A stretch of DNA of 64,000 nucleotides from the NCBI GenBank assembly GCA_947364365.1, contig CANASP010000005.1, positions 62,001 through 126,000 of the forward strand. Direction: 5' to 3'. The translations under genes were made by a program, and so were the position numbers. Source of the DNA: an uncultured Alistipes sp. Its GTDB lineage: Bacteria > Bacteroidota > Bacteroidia > Bacteroidales > Rikenellaceae. Positions 9,474-17,290 of the stretch are shown here, in pieces (the stretch's first letter is position 1; each line of letters begins with the position of its first letter). The notes beneath the pieces are model-generated. The model had not been told where the DNA came from and ran no database searches. It saw nothing but the letters and a program-made list of their open reading frames with translations.

Positions 9474-9517
9474 CATTTTCAATTTTCAATTTTTAATTCT
9501 TAATTTTCAATTTTCCG
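9474..9517. repeat. AT-rich TTTTCAATT heptad tract upstream of xerC
   Basis: About six imperfect heptads of the form TTTTCAA/TTTTTAA/TTCTTAA occur in a row, ending about 12 bp before the xerC -7 box. A smaller relative lies at 9409-9434. The position would suit an UP-element-like contact or intrinsic DNA bend. Confidence 0.6.
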
Positions 9518-9528
9518 CGTTCCTCCCC

Positions 9529-9536
9529 TATCTTTG
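9529..9536 (+). promoter_or_regulatory. xerC promoter, -7 box TATCTTTG, apparently leaderless
   Basis: Perfect TAnnTTTG match whose last G is only 5 bp before the xerC ATG. Transcription should begin at or next to the A of the start codon. Confidence 0.65.
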
Positions 9537-9540
9537 CATC

Positions 9541-10443
9541 ATGCTCGACCGCTTCATCCGCTACCTCCAGGCCCAACGCCGCTACTCGCCGCTCACCGTG
9601 CGCAACTACCGGCGCGACATCGAACGGTTCGTCGCCTGGCTGGGATTCACATGGGAGGGATTCGATCCCGCGCGGGTCACCACCGACGACATCCGCAACT
9701 GGGTGGTCCACCGCACCGACGAGGAGCACCTCTCCCCCGCCTCCATGAACCGCGAGCTGGCCTCGCTGCGCTCGCTCTTCCGCTATCTCCGTCAGACCGA
9801 CGCCGTAGCGCGCGACGTCTGCCGCGCGGTCCCCACGCTGCGCACCTCGCGCCATCTGCCGGCCTTCGTCCCCGAGAGCCGCATGGGAGGCATCGTCGAC
9901 GACTGCGAAACGACGACCGACGATTTCACGACCGAGCGCGACACGCTGATCGTGCTGCTCCTCTACACCTGCGGGCTGCGCCTTGCGGAGCTCGTCGCCA
10001 TCGACCGCGACGCCCTCTCCGACGACTGCCGGTCGCTCACCGTGCGCGGCAAGGGCGACAAGGAGCGGCTGGTCCCCCTGCTGGAAAACGTGCGTGAAAA
10101 AATACTTCACTACCTTGCGATCGTCGAACGGCAGAATATTTGCATTTCCGGAGAAAAAGCGCTATTTTTAACACGTAAAGGAGCGCGCATCTCGCGCAGC
10201 GTCGTCTACCGCCTCGTGCGGGACCAGCTGACGCAGGCGGGCGTGCAGGGCAAGAAGAGCCCCCATGTCCTGCGGCATACGTTCGCCACGCACCTGATGA
10301 ACGGCGGCGCCGACATGCGCGAGATCCAGGAGCTCATGGGCCACGCTTCGTTGCAGGCCACCCAGGTCTACACCCACAACAGCATCGCCCGGCTCCGCGA
10401 GGCATACGCGAAGGCCCATCCCCGCGAAAAGGGAGGCAAGTAA
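9541..10443 (+). CDS. xerC: Tyrosine recombinase XerC/XerD family
   Basis: 300 residues, the usual length of the chromosome-dimer resolvases. N-terminal SAM-like core-binding domain (1-about 100), then the catalytic domain with all residues present: R147 in CGLRLAE, K171 in RGKGDKE, H242 and R245 in PHVLRHTFATH, H268 in MGHAS and Tyr277 in QVYTH. The recombinase resolves chromosome dimers at dif with FtsK. Choice between XerC and XerD is not possible from sequence alone; the hpf neighbour is common for the Bacteroidales copy annotated XerC. Start fixed by the N-terminal RYLQAQRRYSPLTV match; no upstream ATG is available. Confidence 0.92.
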   Translation: MLDRFIRYLQAQRRYSPLTVRNYRRDIERFVAWLGFTWEGFDPARVTTDDIRNWVVHRTDEEHLSPASMNRELASLRSLFRYLRQTDAVARDVCRAVPTLRTSRHLPAFVPESRMGGIVDDCETTTDDFTTERDTLIVLLLYTCGLRLAELVAIDRDALSDDCRSLTVRGKGDKERLVPLLENVREKILHYLAIVERQNICISGEKALFLTRKGARISRSVVYRLVRDQLTQAGVQGKKSPHVLRHTFATHLMNGGADMREIQELMGHASLQATQVYTHNSIARLREAYAKAHPREKGGK

Positions 10444-10468
10444 GTTTAACCCCAAAAACCGCAAGGCT

Positions 10469-10765
10469 ATGAACGTACAGATTCAATCGGTGAAATTCGA
10501 CGCCGACAAGCGACTCATCGAATTCGTAGAGGCCAAAATGGCGAAGCTGGATCGTTTCGCAGAGCGCTCGACGGGCGCCGAGGTGATCCTCAAATTAGAT
10601 AAGGACCACGAGAAGGGCAACAAGATCGCGACCCTCACGCTGCACATGCCGGGCGAGGAGCTGGTGGCCACGCAGCAGGCCAAGAGCTTCGAGGAGGCGG
10701 TCGACGACGCCATCGACGCCCTCAAGCACCAACTCGACAAGTTCAAGAGCAAGACCGAAAAATAA
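10469..10765 (+). CDS. hpf: Ribosome hibernation-promoting factor, short form
   Basis: 98-residue HPF/RaiA-type protein. It binds the 30S decoding region in stationary phase and promotes inactive 70S or 100S particles. The beta-alpha-beta-beta-beta-alpha fold is readable: MNVQIQSVKF, the helix FVEAKMAKLDRF, the acidic HEKGNKIATLTLHMPG strands and the basic-acidic final helix SFEEAVDDAIDALKHQLDKFK. It lacks the C-terminal dimerisation domain of long HPF. It follows xerC by 25 bp and ends at a terminator at 10786, so the two form one unit. Confidence 0.93.
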   Translation: MNVQIQSVKFDADKRLIEFVEAKMAKLDRFAERSTGAEVILKLDKDHEKGNKIATLTLHMPGEELVATQQAKSFEEAVDDAIDALKHQLDKFKSKTEK

Positions 10766-10785
10766 TCCCGGCCACCGCATGCGCA

Positions 10786-10814
10786 CGGCCGCCCTTTCCG
10801 GGGCGGCCGTTTTC
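10786..10814 (+). terminator. Intrinsic terminator after hpf
   Basis: CGGCCGCCC pairs with GGGCGGCCG, followed by TTTT. The remaining spacer to 11013 shows no gene. Confidence 0.8.
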
Positions 10815-11013
10815 GTTCCGCACCGCATAGGTCCCCGGCCTCGCCCCTGCGACCGGCGCCCCTCGGCAGGATAAGCCCTCCGGGCCGAAAGGAGCGAAAG
10901 CAGGCCCGCAGCCGGCCAGCGCAGACGTCATCCGCCGATCGGCGCAACCCGACCTAACGAACGAAGCCGGAAGGGCCGACTGCCCACGGCAAACCGGGGC
11001 GCGGCCGATAAAC

Positions 11014-11051
11014 GAAAAAAGGCTCGGCAATCAAATGATTACCAAGCCTTT
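11014..11051 (-). terminator. Intrinsic terminator after tRNA-Pro
   Basis: Leftward hairpin: AAGGCTTGGTAATCA pairs almost fully with TGATTGCCGAGCCTT and is followed by six T, just beyond the tRNA 3' end. Confidence 0.8.
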
Positions 11052-11058
11052 CCTTCAG

Positions 11059-11133
11059 TCGGGGTGACTGGATTCGAACCAGCGACCACACGCCCCCCAG
11101 ACGTGTACTCTAACCGGACTGAGCTACGCCCCG
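11059..11133 (-). tRNA. tRNA-Pro(GGG)
   Basis: 75-nt cloverleaf reading leftward: acceptor CGGGGCG/CACCCCG, D arm GCTC/GAGT, anticodon loop CTGGGGG (anticodon GGG, preceded by U33 and followed by G37 as expected for tRNA-Pro), and T loop TTCGAAT. The C1-G72 pair and A73 are proline identity features. The acceptor stem contains one C6-A67 mismatch. CCA is not encoded. It has its own promoter and terminator. Confidence 0.9.
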
Positions 11134-11180
11134 ATTACCGAAACCGGGCTTCACGAGTGAAGAACTCCCGCTTTCGGAGT

Positions 11181-11189
11181 GCAAATATA
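11181..11189 (-). promoter_or_regulatory. tRNA-Pro promoter, -7 box TATATTTGC
   Basis: TAnnTTTG match reading leftward about 48 bp before the mature tRNA 5' end, within an AT-rich stretch. Confidence 0.65.
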
Positions 11190-11330
11190 GTGTCTTTTTC
11201 TTAAAAACAAGAATTTCGAGCAATATTTTTTCATCCAATGCCGAAATCGCCCGTTTTTCCGCCCCACTCGCACCGCAGAGGCCCCGCAAAAAGACCCCGC
11301 CCAACGGTCGGGACATCGCCGTCCCGGCCG

Positions 11331-12332
11331 CTACGCCAGAAAGGGAAGCCGCTGCGCCGTGTCGCGGGCCACGCTGCGCGCCGGATTGAGCGTCCGCCCC
11401 TCCAGCACGCGCTCGTAGCAGGCCACATAACGCTCGGCCATCACCCGCGCGTTGAAGCAGTCGCGGGCATATTCGTGGCAGCGCACGGCCGAATAGCCCG
11501 CCCAGCCCGCCATCGCCTCACGCAGCTCGGCGGCCGAAGCCGAAAGGAACCCCACGTCGGAGGGGATCAGTTCGGGAAGCGACCCGTAGGGCGTTCCGAA
11601 GACCGGCGCCCCGAACCACAGGCTCTCGGTCATCGCCAGCCCGAAGGGCTCGTGCCACCGCACCGGGAAGAGCAGGCCGCGCGAGTGGCGCATGACCGAA
11701 CTCTTGACCCTCTGGTCGGCCATGCCGAAGAAACGCACGCGCGGCGAGAGCGTCAGACGGAATCCCATCTTGAAGTTGAGGCGCGTGCCGCCCAGCACCG
11801 CGAGCCGCTCGCCCGGCATGCCGCGCACGACGTCGATGGCCCCCTGCACGTTCTTCACGCGCCAGGCCGCCTTGCCCAGAAAATGGAAGTAGGTCCGGCC
11901 GTTGGCCGCCGAAAGGTCGGGCTTCCCGTAGTCGTCCCAGTCCAACCCGTTATAGACGAAGGCTTCGGCCCCGTGGCGTCGCGCATGGTCGCGGCTGACG
12001 AACACCGTGTTCTCGCCGATCTCGCCCGGCTCGTTTCCGTGTAGGGTCGTCACGACAGGCACCCCGGCCTCCGCCCGCTCTTCGGGCGAGAAGACGCCGT
12101 TTCCCAGGTGGAAGTGGGCGATGTCGATGTCGCGCGGCAGCTGCTCCGTAAGGCGGCGCACAGGGTCGATCGCCACCACCCGGGCGAAGGGGCACACCGT
12201 ACCGGGCCGCGCCATGAGCGTCACGCGATGGCCCATGCGGTCGAGCTCGCGCGCGAGGCACCACACCACGCGTTCCGTACCGCCGTAGCGGGTCACGGGC
12301 AACAGGAAATCAGCCAACAGGAGAATACGCAT
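11331..12332 (-). CDS. Glycosyltransferase family 4 protein
   Basis: 333 residues with the GT-B fold of GT4 retaining transferases. The N-terminal half opens MRILLLADFLLPVTRYGGTE, the usual GGxE acceptor loop, followed by LARELDRMGHRVTLMA. The C-terminal half shows the donor site: GLLFPVRWHEPFGLAMTES (E-P-F-G motif with the catalytic E7 region) and PVFGTPYGSLPELI. The gene probably contributes to cell-surface glycan synthesis, but donor and acceptor are unknown. Met at 12332 is chosen because the GT4 beta-1 strand begins there; the extra upstream residues are hydrophobic read-through of the AT-rich spacer. It is monocistronic and converges on the tRNA-Pro gene's upstream region. Confidence 0.88.
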   Translation of the reverse strand: MRILLLADFLLPVTRYGGTERVVWCLARELDRMGHRVTLMARPGTVCPFARVVAIDPVRRLTEQLPRDIDIAHFHLGNGVFSPEERAEAGVPVVTTLHGNEPGEIGENTVFVSRDHARRHGAEAFVYNGLDWDDYGKPDLSAANGRTYFHFLGKAAWRVKNVQGAIDVVRGMPGERLAVLGGTRLNFKMGFRLTLSPRVRFFGMADQRVKSSVMRHSRGLLFPVRWHEPFGLAMTESLWFGAPVFGTPYGSLPELIPSDVGFLSASAAELREAMAGWAGYSAVRCHEYARDCFNARVMAERYVACYERVLEGRTLNPARSVARDTAQRLPFLA

Positions 12333-12429
12333 CTTCGTATGAAATAAAAGTACGGGAAACAAAATTAACATTCTTTCCCTTTTGCTCCTCTTTTTTCATC
12401 GTTTTTTTTGCGCAAGAAACTTTTTTACT

Positions 12430-12437
12430 TACCTTTG
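12430..12437 (+). promoter_or_regulatory. tRNA-Glu promoter, -7 box TACCTTTG
   Basis: TAnnTTTG match with a -33 TTTG at 12408-12411, 18 bp upstream; one of the few sites here where both elements are clear. Confidence 0.75.
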
Positions 12438-12480
12438 CACCGCTAAAGCCGCCCTCTCGGGGGTCCGGCGATAGCGGTAA

Positions 12481-12552
12481 GGCCCATTCGTCTATCGGTT
12501 AGGACGCAAGATTTTCATTCTTGAAAGAGCAGTTCGATTCTGCTATGGGCTA
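12481..12552 (+). tRNA. tRNA-Glu(TTC)
   Basis: 72-nt cloverleaf: acceptor GGCCCAT/ATGGGCT (G1-U72 wobble), D loop TATCGGTTAGG, anticodon loop TTTTCAT with anticodon TTC, T loop TTCGATT, discriminator A. No terminator is visible directly after it, so it may be cotranscribed with rpsT 184 bp downstream. Confidence 0.92.
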
Positions 12553-12736
12553 CGAAACGGCGCCCCGGGGCCGCATGAAACCCGCATCCGATCGGAGATC
12601 GAGGAGGAGCGGCGAGCGGCACGAAGGGTGACGGACGGTATTTTTATCGAGGAGCGGGCGCAGGCCCATCCGACAGCGGCCACGGCCGACGCGAACTGAA
12701 ACCGAAAAAGTATAAAAATATTAACTCAAACGAATT

Positions 12737-12988
12737 ATGGCAAACCATAAGTCATCGAAGAAGCGGATTCGTCAGACCCTGACCAAGCGGGCCCACAACC
12801 GTCTGTTCCACAAGACCGCGCGCAACGCCGTGAAGGCCCTGCGCAACACCACCGAGAAGAGCGCCGCCGAGGCTCTGCTTCCCAAGGTAACGGCCATGCT
12901 GGACAAGCTCGCCAAGCACAACATCGTGCACAAGAACAAGGCTGCGAACCTCAAGAGCGCCATCCAGCTCCACGTCAACGCATTGTAA
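12737..12988 (+). CDS. rpsT: 30S ribosomal protein S20
   Basis: 83-residue, strongly basic three-helix protein that binds 16S rRNA. Family signatures are the N-terminal MANHKSSKKRIRQ, then RAHNRLFHKTARNAVKALR, and the C-terminal HKNKAANLKSAIQLHVNAL. The 184-nt stretch between tRNA-Glu and the ATG contains no other gene and could hold an autoregulatory leader. A clear terminator follows at 13012. In many bacteria S20 represses its own translation, but no regulatory structure could be recognised here. Confidence 0.97.
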   Translation: MANHKSSKKRIRQTLTKRAHNRLFHKTARNAVKALRNTTEKSAAEALLPKVTAMLDKLAKHNIVHKNKAANLKSAIQLHVNAL

Positions 12989-13011
12989 GCGATTCCGCTT
13001 CGCAGAAGATC

Positions 13012-13043
13012 GACTCCCGGCTTTGAAAGTCGGGAGTTTTTTC
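13012..13043 (+). terminator. Intrinsic terminator after rpsT
   Basis: GACTCCCGGC pairs with GTCGGGAGT around a TTTGAAA loop, followed by six T. Confidence 0.85.
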
Positions 13044-13122
13044 ATAAATTGCGTTCCCCCGACAAACGAAACGGGCCGATCGTTACGTTCTGTTCGAAAC
13101 ACCCACTCGAAACCCGACGACC

Positions 13123-14310
13123 ATGAAGAGACCCATCGCCATGCGCCTGCTCCCGTTGTTGGCAGCGGCCCTGCTCCTCGGAGCACCGGTATCGGCCCAG
13201 AAAGCCGACGAAAAGGAGAACCGACGATCGTCGAGGCAGACCGAGCAGAACCGCCGGCGGACCGGGCATCCCGACCGCACCCCCGACGGCAGTCGCCGAC
13301 GTCCGGCATCGAAGCCGGAGAAGGAGCGGCGCCCGGACGCCCATCCCGAAACGCAACGACCGAACGGAGGAGTGCGTCCCGGCGACAACCGCCCGCCGAA
13401 ACCCGACGAGGAATCCCGGCCGGAAACCGCCCGGCCGCCGCACCGCCCCGAAGGCAATCCGCGCCCCGCAGCTCCCGACGCAAATCACCGCCCCACAGTT
13501 CCCGACGCAAATCACCGTCCCGCAGTTCCCGGAGTTCCCGGAGCACCCGGAGTTCCCGGAGCACCCGGAGTTCCCGGAGCACCCGGAGTTCCCGAAATTC
13601 CCAGAGTTCCCGGAGTTCCCGGTGTCCCCGAACCCGCCCGTCGGCCGGCATCCCCCGTTCATCGCGGCCGGCCTTCGCGCCCTCTCCCCGGCAACCGCAG
13701 TCCCTTCACCGCGCCGGACAGCTACCGCCCCTCCTTCCGGCTGCCTCATGTCACGCACGACCGATACGTCCGCCGCGGCGACCGCATCTACTTCGGCGAC
13801 CGGCCTCTGGCGGGGGTTTCGCACCTCCGTTTCACGATCCTCGGCAACGGCTATGCCGCCGACCCGTGGGCCGTCTACTTCTGCGGTCGCAAGATCGCAG
13901 GGGCCTCGCCCTCCGATTTCCATCTGCTCGGCGACGGTTATGCCGCCGATCCCTGGACCGTCTACTACTGCGACCGGAAAGTCGCCGGGGCGTCGGCCGC
14001 GAGCTTCCGCGTAATCGGCGACGGCTATGCCGCCGACCCATGGACCGTATACTATTGCGGCAAGAAAATCGCGGGAGCCTCGGCCTCCGGGTTCCGGTCG
14101 CTCGGCGACGGCTACGGCGTCGATGCGTGGTCGGTCTATTTCCGCGGCCGCAAGATCGCGGGGGCCGACGCGGCGAACTTCCGCTACCCCAACCACCCGA
14201 ATCTCGGCTACGCCTTCGACGGCCGGCGGCTCTATTTCGAGGGCGAAGTCTGCACGGGCTATTACACCACGACGGATGTTCTGGACGAGGGCGACGCCTT
14301 CGACTACTGA
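13123..14310 (+). CDS. Secreted protein with collagen-like linker and DKNYY repeats
   Basis: 395 residues. A signal peptide (RLLPLLAAALLLGAPVSAQ, about 8-26) is followed by a roughly 180-residue arginine- and proline-rich low-complexity region that includes a G-V-P-G-A-P collagen-like stretch. The C-terminal half is four to five tandem DKNYY-type repeats of about 28 residues, each with GDGYAADPWTVYY followed by GRKIAGAS and a closing F. DKNYY proteins are predicted secreted proteins with unknown function. It stands alone between rpsT and a repeat-filled spacer. The reading frame is secure because the DKNYY repeats are in this frame; the other long open frames here are shadows. Confidence 0.85.
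   Translation: MKRPIAMRLLPLLAAALLLGAPVSAQKADEKENRRSSRQTEQNRRRTGHPDRTPDGSRRRPASKPEKERRPDAHPETQRPNGGVRPGDNRPPKPDEESRPETARPPHRPEGNPRPAAPDANHRPTVPDANHRPAVPGVPGAPGVPGAPGVPGAPGVPEIPRVPGVPGVPEPARRPASPVHRGRPSRPLPGNRSPFTAPDSYRPSFRLPHVTHDRYVRRGDRIYFGDRPLAGVSHLRFTILGNGYAADPWAVYFCGRKIAGASPSDFHLLGDGYAADPWTVYYCDRKVAGASAASFRVIGDGYAADPWTVYYCGKKIAGASASGFRSLGDGYGVDAWSVYFRGRKIAGADAANFRYPNHPNLGYAFDGRRLYFEGEVCTGYYTTTDVLDEGDAFDY
13505..13632 (+). repeat. 18-bp tandem repeats encoding G-V-P-G-A-P
   Basis: Unit GGAGTTCCCGGAGCACCC is repeated about three times perfectly, flanked by decayed 9-bp half units (GGAGTTCCC). The repeat keeps the reading frame of the secreted protein, so copy number change would only lengthen or shorten its linker. 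Confidence 0.8.
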
Positions 14311-14324
14311 TCGGGTGGAACGGG

Positions 14325-14765
14325 ACCCGCCGCGACGCCCTCCAGCACCGCCCTGCTGCATCACGCCCCGGCCACACCCTACCCCGGCAGTCCCCGCCGA
14401 CGCCACCCAGCTCCGCCCGGCCCAACCGTAGCCCCCCGCAAACCATCCGCTCCGCTGCGGCACGCTCGCGACAGCACCCCGCCACGACGCCCTCCAGTAC
14501 CGCCCTGCTGCATCACGCCCCGGCCCGGCAGCCCCCGCCGACACCATCCAACTCCGCCCGGCCCAACCGTTGTCCCCGCAAACCATCCGCTCCGCTGCGG
14601 CACGCTCGCGACGGCACCCCGCCGCGACGCCCGCCAGCACCACCCTGCGGCATCACGCTCCTGCCACACCCTACCTCGGCAGTCCCCGCCGACGACACCC
14701 AGCTCCGCCCGGCCCCGCAGTCCCCGGCCCGCACCATCTTCGTCACTCGCCGATCACCCCGGCAG
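14325..14765. repeat. Three imperfect ~140-bp tandem repeats in the DKNYY-rplI spacer
   Basis: Starts of copies at about 14325, 14475 and 14614. Shared blocks are GACGCCCTCCAG, CATCACGCCCC, CCAGCTCCGCCCGGCC and CCGCTCCGCTGCGGCACG; the third copy lacks the last block. The 460-bp stretch holds no convincing gene; it is stop-poor in several frames only because it is so G+C-rich. Confidence 0.7.
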
Positions 14766-14772
14766 TAAAACG

Positions 14773-14806
14773 AAAACCCCTCTCTGCGATGCAGAGAGGG
14801 GTTTTA
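14773..14806. terminator. Bidirectional terminator between DKNYY gene and rplI
   Basis: ACCCCTCTCTGC and GCAGAGAGGGGT form a perfect stem with a GAT loop, flanked by A4 and T4, so it can stop transcription from both sides. Confidence 0.85.
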
Positions 14807-14824
14807 TAGAAAAAAGCCTGCGCC

Positions 14825-15265
14825 TTATTCGGCAGCCACGACCTGGAACTTGATCGTAGCCTTCACGTCGCGGTGCAGACGGGCCGTAGCCTCGTACTCG
14901 CCGACGGTCTTGATGGCCTCGACGACGATCTGCTTGCGATCGACCGTGATGCCCTTGCCGGCCAGCGCCTCCGCCAGGTCGGTAGCGGTCACCGTACCGA
15001 AGAGCTTGCCCTCCTCGGCCTTGACGGCCAGCGACAGCGGCAGGTTCTGGATCGTCTCGGCCAGCGCCTGGGCGTCGGCCAGGATCTTGGCGTCCTTGTG
15101 GGCGCGCTGGCGGAGGTTCTCGGCCAGCACCTTCTTGGCCGAAGCCGTAGCGGCCTTGGCGAAGCCCTGGGGGATCAGGTAGTTGTTAGCGTAACCGGGC
15201 TTCACGTTGACGATGTCGTTGGCGTAGCCCAGATTCTCGATGTCCTTGATAAGAATGATTTCCAT
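14825..15265 (-). CDS. rplI: 50S ribosomal protein L9
   Basis: 146 residues with the two-domain L9 layout: N-terminal RNA-binding domain (EIILIKDIENLGYANDIVN, VKPGYANNYLIPQGFA), a long connecting helix rich in Ala, Lys and Glu, and the C-terminal domain with KLFGTVTATDLAEAL and RLHRDVKATIKFQV. It is the last gene of the rpsF-rpsR-rplI operon, 19 bp after rpsR, and ends at the terminator at 14773. Confidence 0.97.
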   Translation of the reverse strand: MEIILIKDIENLGYANDIVNVKPGYANNYLIPQGFAKAATASAKKVLAENLRQRAHKDAKILADAQALAETIQNLPLSLAVKAEEGKLFGTVTATDLAEALAGKGITVDRKQIVVEAIKTVGEYEATARLHRDVKATIKFQVVAAE

Positions 15266-15284
15266 AGTCCCTGTCCTCCTTTAA

Positions 15285-15563
15285 TTATTTCATGCAATCG
15301 GTTACGAAGGGCAGGATGGCGAGGTGGCGAGCACGCTTCACGGCCTGAGCGACCTTCTTCTGGAACTTCTGCGAAGTACCCGTCAGACGGCGGGGAAGGA
15401 TCTTGCCCTGCTCGTTGAGGAACTTCTTGAGGAACTCGCCGTCCTTGTAGTCCACATACTTGATGCCGAGCTTCTTGAAGCGGCAGTACTTCTTCTTCTT
15501 GACGTCGACCGATACCGGGTTGAGGTAGCGGATTTCGGATTGTGCTTTGTTCTCCTGTGCCAT
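15285..15563 (-). CDS. rpsR: 30S ribosomal protein S18
   Basis: 92 residues. The conserved core is [48 protein letters not shown], split here only for display; the single KKYC cysteine belongs to the zinc-free type. S18 pairs with S6 on the 30S platform, and its gene lies 3 bp downstream of rpsF, as expected for coordinated synthesis. Confidence 0.97.
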   Translation of the reverse strand: MAQENKAQSEIRYLNPVSVDVKKKKYCRFKKLGIKYVDYKDGEFLKKFLNEQGKILPRRLTGTSQKFQKKVAQAVKRARHLAILPFVTDCMK

Positions 15564-15566
15564 GGT

Positions 15567-15911
15567 TTACTCCTCCTGCTTGTTAGAAAGTTTCGCACGA
15601 CGCTTTGCCGAGTACTCCACGGCGAACTTGTCCTGCTTGAAAGTTAAGAAACGGATCACGCGCTCGTCGCGGCGGAACTGCGTCTCAAGGGTGTTGATGA
15701 TCGTCCCCTCGCCGGCGAACTCGATGAGGAAGTAGAAACCGGTGGTCTTCTTCTGAATCGGATAGGCGAGCTTCTTGAGGCCCCACGCTTCCCGGTTCAC
15801 GATCTGACCGCCGTTTTCGGTGATGACACCCTGGAATTTGTCAGCGACCTCCTGTACCTGCTGATCGGACAGAACCGGCGTGACAATGAAAACGGTTTCG
15901 TAGTTGTTCAT
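15567..15911 (-). CDS. rpsF: 30S ribosomal protein S6
   Basis: 114 residues beginning [15 protein letters not shown], with [19 protein letters not shown] and [13 protein letters not shown], which define the S6 fold. Start set at 15911 because the family begins at M-N-x-Y-E; the longer frame reads through the promoter. First gene of rpsF-rpsR-rplI, about 40 bp from a strong -7 box. In several bacteria the S6:S18 complex represses this operon by binding a leader motif; the leader here is only about 35 nt and no such structure was recognised. Confidence 0.97.
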   Translation of the reverse strand: MNNYETVFIVTPVLSDQQVQEVADKFQGVITENGGQIVNREAWGLKKLAYPIQKKTTGFYFLIEFAGEGTIINTLETQFRRDERVIRFLTFKQDKFAVEYSAKRRAKLSNKQEE

Positions 15912-15950
15912 AACGTTTGAAATTAGTTTGTTTCCCTTTATTTCGGGGCT

Positions 15951-15959
15951 GCAAAGATA
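15951..15959 (-). promoter_or_regulatory. rpsF operon promoter, -7 box TATCTTTGC
   Basis: TAnnTTTG match reading leftward in an AT-rich stretch, giving a leader of about 35 nt for rpsF-rpsR-rplI. Confidence 0.75.
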
Positions 15960-16137
15960 GGAAGAATAATTCGGATTTAAAAATCGAGGCACTAAAAAAT
16001 CGACTGTCGGGCGCGGCGCACCGTCGTCCGCGGCCGGCAGGCCCCCGACATCCCCGCCGTCGGGGCGGGGCCGCCCCGTCCGCGTCGCGGGCGAAAGGCC
16101 GTCACTCCGAACGCACGAACGCCTCACCCGCTCGCCG

Positions 16138-16164
16138 CAATTTTTAATTCTTAATTTTTAATTG
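16138..16164. repeat. AT-rich TTTTTAATT heptad tract at the end of thiL
   Basis: Heptads TTTTTAA/TTCTTAA overlap the last codons of thiL and the bases just after its stop. This copy is at a 3' end rather than upstream of a promoter. Confidence 0.55.
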
Positions 16165-17203
16165 CTGTCTCTCCCTCCGGGAATCCCTGCGCCTTGAGGC
16201 GGATCTCGCCGCCGTCGGGCGTCACAAGGAAGCAGCCCGTCGAGGCGGGGGTGATGTGGCCGATGACATCCACCAGACCCGATTTCATGATCTGTTCCTG
16301 CATCACCAGTGGCACGGTGAAGAGCAGCTCGTAGTCCTCGCCGCCGTGCAGGGCGGCCACCACGGGATCGGCGTGCATCTCCTCGGCCAGCGCCGAGGTC
16401 TGCCGTGCGATGGGCAGGCGGTCGAGGTAGATGCGCACGCCGCACTGCGACGCCCGGCAGACCTGCAACAGGTCGCTCGCCAGCCCGTCCGTCAGGTCGA
16501 TCATCGCCGTGGGGAGGATCCCCTCCGTGCGGAGCGCCTCGACGATGTCGGTGCGCGGCCGCGGCTTGAGGTAGCGTTCGAGCAGGTACTCGTAGCCGCC
16601 GAACTGCGGCTCGGGATTCGCCACGCCCGCAAGCACGCGTTTCTCGCGCTCCAGCAGCCGCAGGCCCATGTAGGCGGCCCCGAGGTTTCCGGTGATGCAG
16701 ACCAGGTCGTTGGCCTGCGCGCCGCCGCGCCCCACGATCCGCTCGCGGGGGGCATGGCCCAGCGCCGTGGCAGAGATCACCAGACCGGTCATCGAGGCGC
16801 GCGTGTCGCCGCCCACCAGATCGACCCGCGCTTCGCGGCACGCCAGGCGCACCCCTTCGTAGAGGTCGTCGAGCGCCTCGACGGGCAGTTTCGACGAGAC
16901 GCCGAGCGAGAGCAGCAGCTGCGACGGGGTGGCGTTCATGGCCAGAATGTCGCTCACGGCCGCCGTCACGACCTTGTAGCCCAGGTGCTTGAGCGGAAAA
17001 TAGGTCAGATCGAAATCCACCCCTTCGTACAGAGCGTCCGTCGTGCAGAGCACGGTCTCGCCCGCAGGCGGTGCGATGACGGCGGCGTCGTCGCCCGCGC
17101 CGCGCAGCGACGAGGCGTCGGCGAGGGGGAAATCGCGGGTCAGCCGCTCGATGAGTCCGAATTGCCCGAGCGCGGCGATCTCGGTGCGCGTCTTTTTTTC
17201 CAT
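16151..17203 (-). CDS. thiL: Thiamine-monophosphate kinase
   Basis: 350 residues. ThiL phosphorylates thiamine monophosphate to the active diphosphate using ATP. Family motifs: GAGDDAAVI (about 36-44), [13 protein letters not shown] (metal-binding Asp), [26 protein letters not shown] in the centre, [11 protein letters not shown], and [13 protein letters not shown] near the C-terminus. These place it in the PurM/ThiL ATP-binding fold. Start at 17203 ([21 protein letters not shown]) follows a plausible -7 box; the extra upstream residues come from the divergent adk promoter region. No TPP riboswitch is visible. Confidence 0.96.
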   Translation of the reverse strand: MEKKTRTEIAALGQFGLIERLTRDFPLADASSLRGAGDDAAVIAPPAGETVLCTTDALYEGVDFDLTYFPLKHLGYKVVTAAVSDILAMNATPSQLLLSLGVSSKLPVEALDDLYEGVRLACREARVDLVGGDTRASMTGLVISATALGHAPRERIVGRGGAQANDLVCITGNLGAAYMGLRLLEREKRVLAGVANPEPQFGGYEYLLERYLKPRPRTDIVEALRTEGILPTAMIDLTDGLASDLLQVCRASQCGVRIYLDRLPIARQTSALAEEMHADPVVAALHGGEDYELLFTVPLVMQEQIMKSGLVDVIGHITPASTGCFLVTPDGGEIRLKAQGFPEGETAIKN

Positions 17204-17218
17204 GGTCTCAATTTTCGA

Positions 17219-17226
17219 CAAAACTA
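17219..17226 (-). promoter_or_regulatory. thiL promoter, -7 box TAGTTTTG
   Basis: TAnnTTTG match reading leftward, 16 bp before the thiL ATG. It is divergent from the adk promoter 33 bp away. Confidence 0.55.
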
Positions 17227-17258
17227 ACGATTCTTGGCCGTTTCCCAAAAAAATAACG

Positions 17259-17266
17259 TATTTTTG
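17259..17266 (+). promoter_or_regulatory. adk promoter, -7 box TATTTTTG
   Basis: TAnnTTTG match 25 bp before the adk ATG. Confidence 0.65.
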
Positions 17267-17290
17267 CGCGTACAAACAAACCGCATCGCT

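Noticed and set aside
17204-17290. TPP riboswitch before thiL
   Set aside because: The divergent spacer is too short and lacks the CTGAGA-type core; only -7 boxes are seen.
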